From Candidatus Obscuribacterales bacterium (GTDB lineage: Bacteria > Cyanobacteriota > Vampirovibrionia > Obscuribacterales > Obscuribacteraceae): a stretch of 45,120 nucleotides of DNA. This document shows, piece after piece, positions 31,018 to 40,219 of the stretch. Location: positions 1 through 45,120 of the forward strand of contig JAIEQI010000082.1 in assembly GCA_019747875.1 (NCBI GenBank). The letters are read 5' to 3'. The notes beneath the pieces are model-generated. The model ran no database searches, was not told the origin of the DNA, and worked only from the letters and a program-made list of their open reading frames with translations. The translations under genes were made by a program, and so were the position numbers. Numbering within the stretch: position 1 is the first letter of the stretch; every line of letters starts with the position of its first letter.

Positions 31018-32162
31018 TGAAAACAATACTCCCCGGCGCTACCATTGGAATATTGGGAGGAGGTCAGCTCGGCAGAATGCTGGCTCTTTCCGCGCAACAA
31101 ATGGGTTACCGGGTTATCGGCTATACACCCGAACATGATTCCCCGATCTCTCAAGTTTGCTCAAAAACAATTGTGGCACCGTTTGAAGATCATGATGCCA
31201 TAAAGCTCTTCGCCAAAGAGTGTAGGGTCGCAACAATTGAGTTCGAAAATATTCCAAAGGAAGCTTACGAGGCAGTACAGGAAGAGACGCTCATTTCTCC
31301 ATCCGTAAAAGCCCTCTACGTATCGCAAAACCGCCTTCGCGAAAAGACCTACTTGCAGGACCACGGCTTTCCTATTGTTCCTTTTCACCATGTCAAATCG
31401 ACTGAAACACTCGATGCAGCTATAGCCAAACTCGGTTTACCGGCGGTTTTGAAAACATCCGGCTACGGTTATGACGGCAAGGGACAACGCTTCCTGCAAA
31501 CGGCAGAACAAGCACACGAAGCCTTTGCCGAACTGGGACAGTCTGATTGCATCCTGGAAAAACACATAAAGTTCGAGAAAGAAATTTCTGTTATAGCCGC
31601 AAGAGGTGCTTACGGTGAGGTTCGGGCATTTGGACCGATTGAGAATCTTCACCGCAACCACATTCTCGATATTTCCTCGGTGCCGGCAAGAGTCAATTGG
31701 CGCCTGGCTGCCGAAGCAATAGAAATGGCTTGCGCCGTCGCAGAGTCCCTCGACGTCAATGGCTTGCTCTGTGTTGAGTTTTTCATTGCCGAACATGACA
31801 GGCTGTTGATCAACGAGATAGCCCCGCGCCCCCATAACTCCGGACATTACAGTATGGAAGCCTGTCCGACCAGTCAATTCGAGCAGCACATCCGAGCAAT
31901 CACGGGTCTGCCACTCGGCAAGACAGAGCCTCATTCGGCAGCGGCAATGGCGAATTTACTCGGGGACCTCTGGCAAAACGGGGAGCCGGAGTGGTCATAT
32001 ACACTTGAGATTCCAGACGTACACCTGCATCTTTACGGCAAGAAGCACGCGCGCCCCGGTCGCAAGATGGGTCATCTAACAGCTTGTTCGCGCTGGGCGG
32101 AAGAGGCTCAAGAACTGGTACTGAAAGCTCGCGACCGCCTTTGCGCAGCCCGGATCGGGTAG
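31017..32162 (+). CDS. purK: N5-carboxyaminoimidazole ribonucleotide synthase PurK
   Basis: ATP-grasp enzyme that carboxylates AIR with bicarbonate to N5-CAIR, the substrate of PurE. The 381 residues begin with the nucleotide-binding GATIGILGGGQLGRMLALSA, then EFENIP, the ATP-grasp core LPAVLKTSGYGYDGKGQ and ILEKHIKFEKEISVI, and the metal-binding end INEIAPRPHNSGHYSMEAC. Length is normal. Its start overlaps the purE stop by one base, implying coupled translation. No terminator is visible immediately downstream, and the next gene is convergent. Confidence 0.97.
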   Translation: MKTILPGATIGILGGGQLGRMLALSAQQMGYRVIGYTPEHDSPISQVCSKTIVAPFEDHDAIKLFAKECRVATIEFENIPKEAYEAVQEETLISPSVKALYVSQNRLREKTYLQDHGFPIVPFHHVKSTETLDAAIAKLGLPAVLKTSGYGYDGKGQRFLQTAEQAHEAFAELGQSDCILEKHIKFEKEISVIAARGAYGEVRAFGPIENLHRNHILDISSVPARVNWRLAAEAIEMACAVAESLDVNGLLCVEFFIAEHDRLLINEIAPRPHNSGHYSMEACPTSQFEQHIRAITGLPLGKTEPHSAAAMANLLGDLWQNGEPEWSYTLEIPDVHLHLYGKKHARPGRKMGHLTACSRWAEEAQELVLKARDRLCAARIG

Positions 32163-32197
32163 TACTAGCGGGCACTATATCCGGTGCTCGTCCGACA

Positions 32198-32722
32198 CTA
32201 CGCGCCAATGCCTTTTGCAATCAAACTATCGCGCAGACGTTCCAGTTCCTCGGGGCTATTGGATTTGAGCACGCGCCTGGAGCCGTTCTCTTGCCATTTT
32301 ATTTCTAACAACCACATGGTTCCGGCTGAATGGTCGATAATGTCCACAAATAGGTTCCAGCGCAAGTCTGAAAGCTTGGACAGCTTCTCACCAGATCGAT
32401 TGATCAGCTCTCCGGACGTTAGGTCCGCCTTCAACGAGTAAGGCACGTCCTTAAACGATCTGCGTTCTTTTTTGTCGATGGATTGCATAAGAAGAAAGCA
32501 GAGACCGCCAGTGATCAAAGCCCCCAGGACTTCTAACGCCGCCATCAGCAGGTGACCATTGAAAGTCAAAAACAGAGCTATAAAACCGTTCATGCCAAGA
32601 ATGAAGCAAAGCAAGAGAAGAATGAGCAAGAGAAAAGTAGTAAGTTCAGTTTCTCTGTTCACAAAATAAATGCAGTTGTCTGCTTCCACAATTTCAAAAC
32701 CAGCATAACTCGCTCTGCTCAT
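32198..32722 (-). CDS. Membrane protein with two transmembrane segments, function unknown
   Basis: A 174-residue protein. Residues about 28-50 and 57-80 are hydrophobic helices separated by a short loop; both ends are polar and probably cytoplasmic. The C-terminal part (about 85-174) alternates charged and hydrophobic residues (DLRWNLFVDIIDHSAGTMWLLEIKW) and resembles a small PH-like or DUF domain, without a firm match. GGAGG is about 10 bases from the ATG at 32722. It converges on purK and shows no linked partner. Confidence 0.75.
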   Translation of the reverse strand: MSRASYAGFEIVEADNCIYFVNRETELTTFLLLILLLLCFILGMNGFIALFLTFNGHLLMAALEVLGALITGGLCFLLMQSIDKKERRSFKDVPYSLKADLTSGELINRSGEKLSKLSDLRWNLFVDIIDHSAGTMWLLEIKWQENGSRRVLKSNSPEELERLRDSLIAKGIGA

Positions 32723-32959
32723 GATGGCAGTCCTCCCCCTGAATGCTTTTTACTACGTGATTTTGAGGAGAAATAGGTGGCTTTCAAAGCAGTGCGACCC
32801 GTCTAATATAGACTGCCAGCGCCGACCCAAACGACTGATAAGCTCTGCCGAATGATACAAGAAACAGAAACTTTGCCCGGGCGCGGGTAGAAATTGCTGC
32901 AAGCGGGCACTATTCTCAGTAGAATATCCCGGTACCACCCGGGGGGAAGGCGTAGTAGC

Positions 32960-34468
32960 GTGGAAATTGCCTCTGGCGAGCAGATAACCGAAGCAGACAA
33001 AGAACGTGCCCTGGCAGCACTAGAGAAGCTCTGCGACGAAGAACTAGTGCAACTTAGCGAAGAGCAAGCCAAGCTGACTGCGCGTGCTGTTTTTCATGAA
33101 TCAGTTAATGCCGCCGCCAAAACTCTGGCAAGTACGATCTCCTCCGACTCAAAGCCGCTCGCACGTGAGATTCTGGCTAAGCACCTGAAGAAGCATCACG
33201 AATACCCATCGGTTGAAGAAATCGTAGTCGAGGCCACAGAACCGGTCGCCAGACATGCCGCCCTGGACGCTGTCCGTCGCTGGAGCCAGGAGAAAGCATT
33301 GCCGCTGGCTGAAAGTGCCGCCATCAAAGCAATGAAAGATGGACTCGATCCCAACTCCAAACCGGTGCTCAGATCCGCCGTCCTTGCTGGGCTAAGAGTG
33401 CTGATTAATGGTGCTACTGCTAACGGTCACGCCTTAAGTGACACCGAAAGAAACAAGATTGTCGACGAATATCTGGCTGCCGAAGCACGGAAAGCGGCAG
33501 CTGAGGCGATCACACAATCATTAAACGCAGAGTTGATGCGCTCCATGCAAATGGCTGCCGAAAAGGCTATTTCAGACGTAGCAGCCACCGCAACGGACAA
33601 TATTGCGAGGGAAGAGGCTTTAAAGGCAGCAGAACAGGTTGCCATCGCAACTAGCAAGGAAGAAATTGCCCGACTTATCCTGGCCGAGGTGCAACGCCGC
33701 TCAGCCAAACTCACTCGCGAATTCTTGCAGGAAGAAGCTGGAAAACAGGAAGAGGCGGTTCGAGCCCAGTACTGCCAGGAACAAGCTCTCAGACTGGCGA
33801 AGGAAGCAGTACAGGAAGTTATTGATGAGGTTGCAGACCCACAGGTTGCAGACCTGGATTTGAACAAGCCCCTGGAATTGGCTTGTGCAGCGGCTTCAGC
33901 CGTAGCCAGAGAATACTCCGGAGCATATGAGTTCAGCGCAGCCGAAGGCTCGGCGATGAGCACTCAGACGGTCGTAATTCTGGCTGTCCAGATAGCAATT
34001 GGCTGCGTACTTATTTGGTTCTTCTTCCTTGGCGGATACGACCTGTGCAAGCCGAGCTTACGATCACTGCTGCCGCCGCCTGTATTCAGACTACTTTATC
34101 CAGTGCATCCGAGCGCGCACCCAGGAACAGGAAACAGTGTGGAAGATCTCGTCGACGACCATGCTCCAGCCGGTGACGAATCACAAGGTAATGACATAAT
34201 CCCGACTGACACAGTACCGGACGAGACAGGCAAGGGCGAAGGAAAAGCAGATCCAGTTGAGCCTGCTGGTGTAAAGCCGGAAACCGAATCAAATGGTCCC
34301 TCCACGGACACTGAACCAAAAGCGCCGAATCCTCCGGCAGACACAAGTTCAACACTAGAGCTGAAAGCGCCTTCAGACAGCGCCGCGCCCGAGCCTACTA
34401 AGTCCGGCGAAACAAAGACGGATGGAACAGAAAATGCTCCCGTCTCATCAGGTGCGCCGCAGTCATAA
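32960..34468 (+). CDS. Ala/Glu-rich helical membrane protein with disordered tail
   Basis: A 502-residue protein started at the GTG at 32960 (AAGG about 11 bases upstream; an earlier TTG has no ribosome binding site). Residues 1-320 are almost entirely helical, rich in Ala, Glu and Lys, and look like an extended coiled-coil rod (EARKAAAEAITQSLNAELMRSM, EEIARLILAEVQRRSAKLTREF). One transmembrane helix follows at about 337-360. The last about 120 residues are rich in Pro, Glu, Ser and Thr, so disordered. I do not recognise the family. The degenerate kinase gene starts 15 bases after its stop, so the two very probably work together. Confidence 0.8.
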   Translation: MEIASGEQITEADKERALAALEKLCDEELVQLSEEQAKLTARAVFHESVNAAAKTLASTISSDSKPLAREILAKHLKKHHEYPSVEEIVVEATEPVARHAALDAVRRWSQEKALPLAESAAIKAMKDGLDPNSKPVLRSAVLAGLRVLINGATANGHALSDTERNKIVDEYLAAEARKAAAEAITQSLNAELMRSMQMAAEKAISDVAATATDNIAREEALKAAEQVAIATSKEEIARLILAEVQRRSAKLTREFLQEEAGKQEEAVRAQYCQEQALRLAKEAVQEVIDEVADPQVADLDLNKPLELACAAASAVAREYSGAYEFSAAEGSAMSTQTVVILAVQIAIGCVLIWFFFLGGYDLCKPSLRSLLPPPVFRLLYPVHPSAHPGTGNSVEDLVDDHAPAGDESQGNDIIPTDTVPDETGKGEGKADPVEPAGVKPETESNGPSTDTEPKAPNPPADTSSTLELKAPSDSAAPEPTKSGETKTDGTENAPVSSGAPQS

Positions 34469-34483
34469 ACAAGCAGCGAGCGT

Positions 34484-36094
34484 ATGACTGAACCTCTTTC
34501 TTCGTTTCTCTTATTTCTGCTCGTCACGATCGTATTTGCAGCTATTGCTGTTGCAAACGCAAAATCCTATAGGCGGCTCACAAACAGAGTGGATACGCCG
34601 ATTGGCGGTTGCGTGCTTGATATAAGCACAGCACAGTCTGCTCAGCGGCTCATTAACGGCGCCATGCCCCACGATGAAATGGAAGTTTTGCGGGCAGGAG
34701 CTGTGCTTTTTACCATGAGGGCTCGTTACCAATACGAAGCCCAACAATCCGAATACAGCGTGAATCTAGAGGTTTTTCCCAAGCCATCAAATCTGAAGGA
34801 ATGCGTAGTCTACTTTTTGATCGGCATGTTTGGTCCATTTGCAACATTGCATGTGCGCTGCGGGCAACAAACCAATAACACTGTTTATCTCAAGTACCAG
34901 TGGACAGGTGAAGAAGACGCCCTTCAAAAGCCTCATAGCGTCGAGTACACAATAATGAATTATCTGATTAACCGAATCGAGCAGGAATTCACGGCCAAAG
35001 GTTACAACCGAACACACAAGAAGCTTGCCTATGCAAGCGCAGCGACGCATCCAGAACAGAGCACAGCGATGGACGAAGCGCAAATGCTTGCCAACAAACA
35101 GGCTCGCGCGGAGCTTCAAAAGCGATGGTGGCGCTCATACGTTGCCAGCGCCAACGGGCTTCGCGACTACCCTTTCTGGCCGAACCCGCAAGACTACTCG
35201 GAATCAGCTCAGGCATCGTCTGTCAATTTCATGGACGAAGAATTGAGAGCAAGCGTCGTGGCGATGAATGCATTAGGCATACCCAAGGTGGCATCAGGCA
35301 TGTTTGCCAGCGTTTATCAGTTCAGCAAAGATCATCAACACTGGGCAGTGCGTTGCTTCAATACAAAATTGATCGACCAACACGAGCGCTACAAGGCGAT
35401 CAGTAAATTCATCCTGGCCGATGACCTGCCCTATACCGTCGATTTCAACTACCTGGAAGATGGCATCAAGGTGAACGGAGTCTGGTTCCCTATCCTCAAA
35501 ATGAACTGGGTCGACGGCATGACTCTCGACACATACGTGGAAAGGAACCTCAATCAGCCGCACGCGCTTGCGAATTTGCGAAAAGAATTCAGAATCATGA
35601 TGGCAAAAATGCGCATTAATGATATCGCCCATGGTGACTTACAGCATGGCAATATAATGATCTCCAATGACGAGATTTACTTGGTCGACTACGACGCCTT
35701 CTATGTACCGGAATTGAAAGGGCGCTTCAGCAATGAAATCGGGCACCCGAATTACAATCATCCGCAAAGACGAGATAAGCATTATGGTCCCTACATGGAC
35801 AATTTCCCTGCTCACATCATCGATATAAGCTTGCTTGTTCTAATTGAGGATCCTAACGCCTGGAGCCGATTCAAAGGAGGGGATGAATGCTTGCTGTTCC
35901 GCCGAAAAGACTTCATAGAGCCTGACAAATCCGATCTTATGACTTATCTCAAATCGCACAAATCCGCCTCCATCAGGGAAGCGATACAGAAACTAAGCAC
36001 ATACTTGCGAATTGAACTTGAAGAGGTGCCTTACCTTGATGGAGACGACAAGCCGACTTCAATAAAGATCTCACAATATCAAAGCGAGCACTAG
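34484..36094 (+). CDS. Membrane-anchored atypical protein kinase-like protein
   Basis: A 536-residue protein with a single N-terminal transmembrane helix (about residues 7-25), a middle domain (50-250) of unknown fold and a C-terminal kinase-like domain (about 255-510). Kinase features are the glycine-loop-like SGMFASVYQF (271-280), the catalytic loop HGDLQHGN (383-390, with Asp385 and Asn390) and DYD (402-404) in place of DFG. The usual VAIK lysine is Arg290 in WAVRCFNTK; Lys295 nearby could stand in. It may be a weak kinase, an AMP-transferring relative or a pseudokinase. The ATG at 34484 has only a poor ribosome binding site but follows the upstream gene closely. Confidence 0.82.
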   Translation: MTEPLSSFLLFLLVTIVFAAIAVANAKSYRRLTNRVDTPIGGCVLDISTAQSAQRLINGAMPHDEMEVLRAGAVLFTMRARYQYEAQQSEYSVNLEVFPKPSNLKECVVYFLIGMFGPFATLHVRCGQQTNNTVYLKYQWTGEEDALQKPHSVEYTIMNYLINRIEQEFTAKGYNRTHKKLAYASAATHPEQSTAMDEAQMLANKQARAELQKRWWRSYVASANGLRDYPFWPNPQDYSESAQASSVNFMDEELRASVVAMNALGIPKVASGMFASVYQFSKDHQHWAVRCFNTKLIDQHERYKAISKFILADDLPYTVDFNYLEDGIKVNGVWFPILKMNWVDGMTLDTYVERNLNQPHALANLRKEFRIMMAKMRINDIAHGDLQHGNIMISNDEIYLVDYDAFYVPELKGRFSNEIGHPNYNHPQRRDKHYGPYMDNFPAHIIDISLLVLIEDPNAWSRFKGGDECLLFRRKDFIEPDKSDLMTYLKSHKSASIREAIQKLSTYLRIELEEVPYLDGDDKPTSIKISQYQSEH

Positions 36095-36099
36095 TGCGT

Positions 36100-37527
36100 T
36101 TATTGCCGTCCACCAACCATTAAAGTCTGGGGAAAATCAATGTCTGAGATACGGATGTTGTCAGTTCCGGGCATGCGATCGTCTTTGTAAACTACCCAAT
36201 CTTTTCCGTCTCTGAAATTGTGCAAAACCATACCGGTTGCCCCTTTATCAAGTTTCATCAGATCTTGGGTAGTGGCCGGCACCCAGGTGCCTTGCTTACC
36301 TTCAAACGAATAAGTTCGATCTTGATTAATCGTCAAGGCACCGGCACGTCCGCCTGCCAGCATATTGCCGAAATCGTGCTTGTTCATATTCCAGTTACCG
36401 AAATACCATTCGGTTGGCTTGGGCGCCCCAAAATTGTTCTCTGCTGCTTCTTTGACGCTTTGAGGCGGTTGGTAATGAAACAAGTTATTGACGAAATCGG
36501 AACCGATATCCAAACCTTTGAAAGTAGTTCCTCGGTTCTTGATCATGTTCAACAAGTTCTCGTAGATTTTCTCGCGAGGTCCATTTTCCGGAACGTTCTG
36601 GGGTCTGTCCCCTAACGCATCTCTCAAATATCCAATAATGTCATTCTCACTCAAGGGTGGCCCATCAAATTGTGGAATCACATTTTTCGGATCAATTTTT
36701 TCCTTATTCAGCCAAGCTTTGAAACCAGGATCTGCCGGTCTGAATGGCTCGCCGGGTTGCTGTGCCTGCTGAGCTTGTTGCGGCTGTGGCTGTTGTGGCT
36801 GCGCTTGTTGTGGCTGCGCTTGCTGTGGCTGCGGATTTGCCGGATTAGCTGGTCCGTTCGGTTGTCGCAGCTGCTCAATGACCTCTGGCGGTAAATTCCT
36901 CAGGTCCGGCACAGCGCCGCCATTTTGCCTGCGAATATGTTCCTCGATGGTGATCCAGCCGCCCGGTGTCTTACCTGGCGGAATTTGATTTAGATCTGCA
37001 GGAATGTTCAATGTCTTCCGGTCCGGCGCAGTTGCCGGAAGCATATCTCGCAATTGCTGGATGTTCGGAGCTACCGCTGGCATGTTTGGAGCAAAGTTTG
37101 GCATACCCGGTGCGCCACCAGGAATAGCATTTGCGCCAGGAAAAGCTCCACCGGGATTTGGCACGAAATTTGCACCAGGAAAAGCGCCCCCCGGATTCGG
37201 CACGAAATTGCCCCCGGGACCCGGCATCATCCCGCCGGCGTTCTGCCTATTCAGGGCACCATTCACGTTGCCATAGCCATTCGGATTGTAATTCTCAGGC
37301 TGCGTCATGTGCAGGTCTGACTTTGGTTTCCACCGAATATCCTGACCGTCCCATTCGCCGGTCAAAGCATTGCGGAATTCAACTTTAATCTGTTCGCCTT
37401 TTACCTCTAGCAGTCGAGCCTCTCGCGGCTCCCCCACGTAATCGACAAATACTGTTTGCTGTGCAAATGCGCTTTGTGCAAACACAAAACAAAACAAAGA
37501 GAGCAAAGAGCAGCGCGACGTCGGCAT
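36100..37527 (-). CDS. Exported Pro/Gln/Asn-rich repeat protein, function unknown
   Basis: A 475-residue protein with a signal peptide (SLLSLFCFVFAQSAFA, about residues 7-22). A small strand-rich domain follows (about 25-75, VFVDYVGEPREARLLEVKGEQIKVEF), then a long low-complexity part with two FVPNPGGAFPGAN units and PQQAQ-type repeats. A C-terminal domain (about 330-475) contains TEWYFGNWNMNKHDFGNMLAGGRAGALTINQDRTYSFEG. The last part looks like a small beta-rich ligand-binding domain. GGAG is about 10 bases from the ATG at 37527. It converges on the kinase-like gene with a 5-base gap. Confidence 0.8.
   Translation of the reverse strand: MPTSRCSLLSLFCFVFAQSAFAQQTVFVDYVGEPREARLLEVKGEQIKVEFRNALTGEWDGQDIRWKPKSDLHMTQPENYNPNGYGNVNGALNRQNAGGMMPGPGGNFVPNPGGAFPGANFVPNPGGAFPGANAIPGGAPGMPNFAPNMPAVAPNIQQLRDMLPATAPDRKTLNIPADLNQIPPGKTPGGWITIEEHIRRQNGGAVPDLRNLPPEVIEQLRQPNGPANPANPQPQQAQPQQAQPQQPQPQQAQQAQQPGEPFRPADPGFKAWLNKEKIDPKNVIPQFDGPPLSENDIIGYLRDALGDRPQNVPENGPREKIYENLLNMIKNRGTTFKGLDIGSDFVNNLFHYQPPQSVKEAAENNFGAPKPTEWYFGNWNMNKHDFGNMLAGGRAGALTINQDRTYSFEGKQGTWVPATTQDLMKLDKGATGMVLHNFRDGKDWVVYKDDRMPGTDNIRISDIDFPQTLMVGGRQ
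36757..36834. repeat. Tandem Gln/Pro-coding repeats
   Basis: Repeated TGTTGTGGCTGCGCT-type units (15 bp), read on the minus strand as PQQAQ and PQQPQ. They lie inside the exported repeat protein, and repeat number could vary by slippage. Confidence 0.8.
37130..37207. repeat. 39-bp tandem repeat inside the exported repeat protein
   Basis: Two adjacent 39-bp units (37130-37168 and 37169-37207) with few differences, read on the minus strand as FVPNPGGAFPGAN twice. Confidence 0.9.
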
Positions 37528-37710
37528 AGCTGAGATCTCCGAAAGAAGACATCTATTGTATCCGATCAACTCGGGGACCGAACAAGAGTCCTAGCCGTGT
37601 TCCGGGGAAACCGACTGGCGGCAAGATTAGCAATTTGGAATTTGTTAGCATAAACGGGTCGTGTTAGCATCAGATCCCCCCACAGAACTGCCGTACAATT
37701 TGGGGTTGCT

Positions 37711-38178
37711 ATGAAATTTTTTGATTGGTTAAAAGTCTTTGGGACGGCTGTCCTGATAGAGATTCTGCTTGTTGCATTGTCCATAGCAGAAGTTTTTGTG
37801 TGGTCTTCGATGCAGAACCCATCACCCGGCATGAACGCTTGTTCAGCCCACGCAAATCAGATCGGTCCGCCGCTTTCCGCTATCTTTGGCGCACTGTTTA
37901 TGTATCTTTTCACCGCACGATACGTCAAGAGAAACACGCAAAATCAGCTCTATTACGCAATCGCGTTGCCTACTGCCTACCTGGTTGTTGATCTTGCGAT
38001 CCTAGTTTTTTATCCAATCAACTGGCTAGAACACCTCCCTGTGCTTGTTGCCGCAAGTGCGCCAAAATATGGCGGTGCTCTGATTGCGTACTATCGACTC
38101 CGCAACAAGGGCACTCTAAAGCAGCAAGCGGCGGAACGAAATCGAAGCGAAGAAGCAAAGGTCGAGTCGAAGGTATGA
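37711..38178 (+). CDS. Small multi-pass membrane protein, function unknown
   Basis: A 155-residue protein with about four hydrophobic segments (residues about 9-30, 50-67, 80-98 and 104-125) and a charged C-terminal tail (LRNKGTLKQQAAERNRSEEAKVESK). GGGG lies 6 bases before the ATG at 37711. No motif is recognised. It is divergent from the exported repeat protein and followed by the inverted repeat cluster. Confidence 0.75.
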   Translation: MKFFDWLKVFGTAVLIEILLVALSIAEVFVWSSMQNPSPGMNACSAHANQIGPPLSAIFGALFMYLFTARYVKRNTQNQLYYAIALPTAYLVVDLAILVFYPINWLEHLPVLVAASAPKYGGALIAYYRLRNKGTLKQQAAERNRSEEAKVESKV

Positions 38179-38251
38179 CGATTTCGCCGGAATAGGTAGC
38201 TGCGCACGCTATGCGCGGACGAGACGATGCTGTTGGCGATCTCATCTCAGC

Positions 38252-38472
38252 TTGGTCTAGTGCAGATTTTTGCAGCTAGTATGGAGCGCGGACATCTTGT
38301 CCGCCCATAAGCGCGAAGCGCGTTGCAGCTACGCATTCGGAGTTTCGCAAGAGGTAGAGTCTCCCTAAAGCTGTAGCGTAGATAGTAGAATTTGCCTATG
38401 GGCGGACGGGACGTCCGCGCTCCATACATAAGATCGCCAGCAGTATCGGGACTTCCGCGCTCCATACTACGA
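38252..38472. repeat. Inverted cluster of GCGGACA-type palindromes
   Basis: A direct copy at 38252-38328 matches 45044-45120 at 74 of 77 positions. Its core is GGAGC-GCGGACA-TCT-TGTCCGC. An inverted copy lies at 38396-38426, and a truncated inverted copy (GGACTTCCGCGCTCCATAC) at 38450-38468. CTACGC (38329-38334) and GCGTAG (38376-38381) add an inner inverted pair. This gives a BIME-like arrangement in the 336-bp gap between two convergent genes; no other gene is visible there. Confidence 0.9.
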
Positions 38473-38514
38473 ATCTTCGAAAGTCTCTGTCTACATTGCG
38501 AAGAGAGGCAGATC

Positions 38515-39795
38515 CTAACGGATTTTGTATTTGCCGGTGGTGCGTTTACTTACTTTTTTGAATTGATCTCGCAAGACGTCTAGTTCGAACAAAGCTTCAG
38601 AAGCGAGGCGCTCAGCGCGTCCGAACTGCCGCTGCTTGAAAGCAGCGTGGGCGTCCCGGTACTTTTCGCTGATCACTCGCAATTTGTTCGACATGCTGGT
38701 CTTCTTTTGAACATCGACGTGCGATATCATCTCGCTGACTTCGCCAAGCAGCTCCATAAGATCTGCAACAGCAACCCTTTCCGGTTCCTCTTTCTGTTTT
38801 TGTTTCACGATCGGCGAGAAGTTTCTGAGATCAGTTTTTTCACCTGTCTCCGTCGTCTCAGCTTCCTCATCGTCAATTAGATCAGGAAAGGAATCCACAT
38901 GAGAGTCTGCAATGACCTGGTGGACAGCTCTGCAATCCTTCAGGGCTTCTTTGATCAATTGCTGCGCATGTGCAGTGCTGCCAGAGGCAAGTGAGTTCAG
39001 GGCGGAAACGTAGCGATGATATGAAAGTTCCCAGTCGGATTTGAGTTCGAAGAGATCTAGTTTTTCCTTGTCGGCTGGACCGCCCGTCTCAATTGGAGCA
39101 ACAGATTCCTGTTCCATCTGGCGTAACAAGATCTTCGTTTCAACCAAAAGAGCAATCAACTCAGAGCCCCGCCGGATTGGGCTTGCCAGCATCGGATTGG
39201 AGAGCCCGCGCCAACCGGGAAGAGAAATTTGATTTTCAGCGCTAATGAATTCGCTAGCCAGAAATACCTGAAGCAAGCCAGCCTGAGCGCAATGCAGAGG
39301 TCGCTCAGGGTCATCGTCATCCGCCTCACTCTTGATCGCATCAATTGCGCTGTTGTAAAAATCCATAGCCTGCGAAAGAATGCTTTGAGAACGCTTAGAT
39401 ACCGTGCAGTTGCTGTATTCAATGGCCAGTTTCATCTGCGTCAAGCTGTCTGCAAGATATGCAACCATATCTTCATTGGGCGATTTTTTCTTGTCGGTAG
39501 TCAGCAAAAAATACTTGGACAAACTGGAATCCAGCTTAGCACCATAACGCAAAAGAAGCTCAGCAAGCCCAGCTTGCACGAAGCCATCCTGGCAAGAGAG
39601 GGACGCTTGCTCAAACTTGTTATAGCGAAGCGCTGATACAGCCTCATCAATGGCATCCTCAGCCAGATCAACATGCTCCCAGACCAGAGATTTCCGCCCA
39701 ATCTCAAGATTCTTGGCACGCGATTTAAGGCTCTGGCACATTGCCTCTAGCCTCTCAAGCTGCCATTTGGCTAATGCCTCTGTTATCAGTTTCAT
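38515..39795 (-). CDS. Helical-repeat protein in the transketolase operon, function unknown
   Basis: A 426-residue, entirely helical soluble protein. At least three segments share a loose pattern Y/A..A.......F..A..L...AL.E...L: around AVSALRYNKFEQASLSCQDGFVQAGLAELLL, YVSALNSLASGSTAHAQQLIKEALKDC and AHAAFKQRQFGRAERLASEALFELDVLRDQF. This suggests TPR-like or other helical hairpin repeats. A charged linker (about 300-340, DEEAETTETGEKTD) splits it. The ATG at 39795 overlaps the stop of the preceding gene by four bases (ATGA), so the two are translationally coupled; an upstream start at 39816 is less likely. No family is recognised. Confidence 0.82.
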   Translation of the reverse strand: MKLITEALAKWQLERLEAMCQSLKSRAKNLEIGRKSLVWEHVDLAEDAIDEAVSALRYNKFEQASLSCQDGFVQAGLAELLLRYGAKLDSSLSKYFLLTTDKKKSPNEDMVAYLADSLTQMKLAIEYSNCTVSKRSQSILSQAMDFYNSAIDAIKSEADDDDPERPLHCAQAGLLQVFLASEFISAENQISLPGWRGLSNPMLASPIRRGSELIALLVETKILLRQMEQESVAPIETGGPADKEKLDLFELKSDWELSYHRYVSALNSLASGSTAHAQQLIKEALKDCRAVHQVIADSHVDSFPDLIDDEEAETTETGEKTDLRNFSPIVKQKQKEEPERVAVADLMELLGEVSEMISHVDVQKKTSMSNKLRVISEKYRDAHAAFKQRQFGRAERLASEALFELDVLRDQFKKVSKRTTGKYKIR

Positions 39796-40208
39796 TGCCC
39801 GCGAGCCTTTTTGCATTCTGCCAGAAACGAAAGAATCTCGATGGAGGCAAGCTCCAAAGAGGATGATATTTGCTCGACGCGAACCTGATCCTTTTCTGTT
39901 GCAAACTCAAAGAAGACACTTTCACCAAGCTCCCGCTCAGTGGTCTCGGCTTCCAACAACTGCTTGATGAATTTGATTTCGAGCGCGCCGGCTGAAACCA
40001 GACGGCGCGCTTTATCGAATTCATCATTTGAGTAGAACTTCACCGCTTTCCAGTAGTCACTGGAGGCGTGCTGGACTCGCTGAGCAACCGTGCGGCTGCT
40101 AACGGCTGAGACGCTTTCGTAATGCGAAAGAATCACAGAGAGATCTCGCCCGAGTTGAGCAAGCTGCAATCGCAGTTTTTGCCGGCTAGACCAGTCTCTC
40201 CACGACAC
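39792..40208 (-). CDS. Small helical protein downstream of tkt, function unknown
   Basis: A 138-residue helical protein. The middle, YWKAVKFYSNDEFDKARRLVSAGALEIKFIKQLL, follows the same pattern as the repeats of the next gene, so the two are probably related by duplication. The start is GTG at 40208, 11 bases after the tkt stop codon, and the 3' end overlaps the next gene by four bases. The ribosome binding site is weak (GGTGTG). Its job is unknown, but its place inside a tight operon with transketolase argues that it is a real gene. Confidence 0.75.
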   Translation of the reverse strand: MSWRDWSSRQKLRLQLAQLGRDLSVILSHYESVSAVSSRTVAQRVQHASSDYWKAVKFYSNDEFDKARRLVSAGALEIKFIKQLLEAETTERELGESVFFEFATEKDQVRVEQISSSLELASIEILSFLAECKKARGQ

Positions 40209-40219
40209 TAATCACACCA

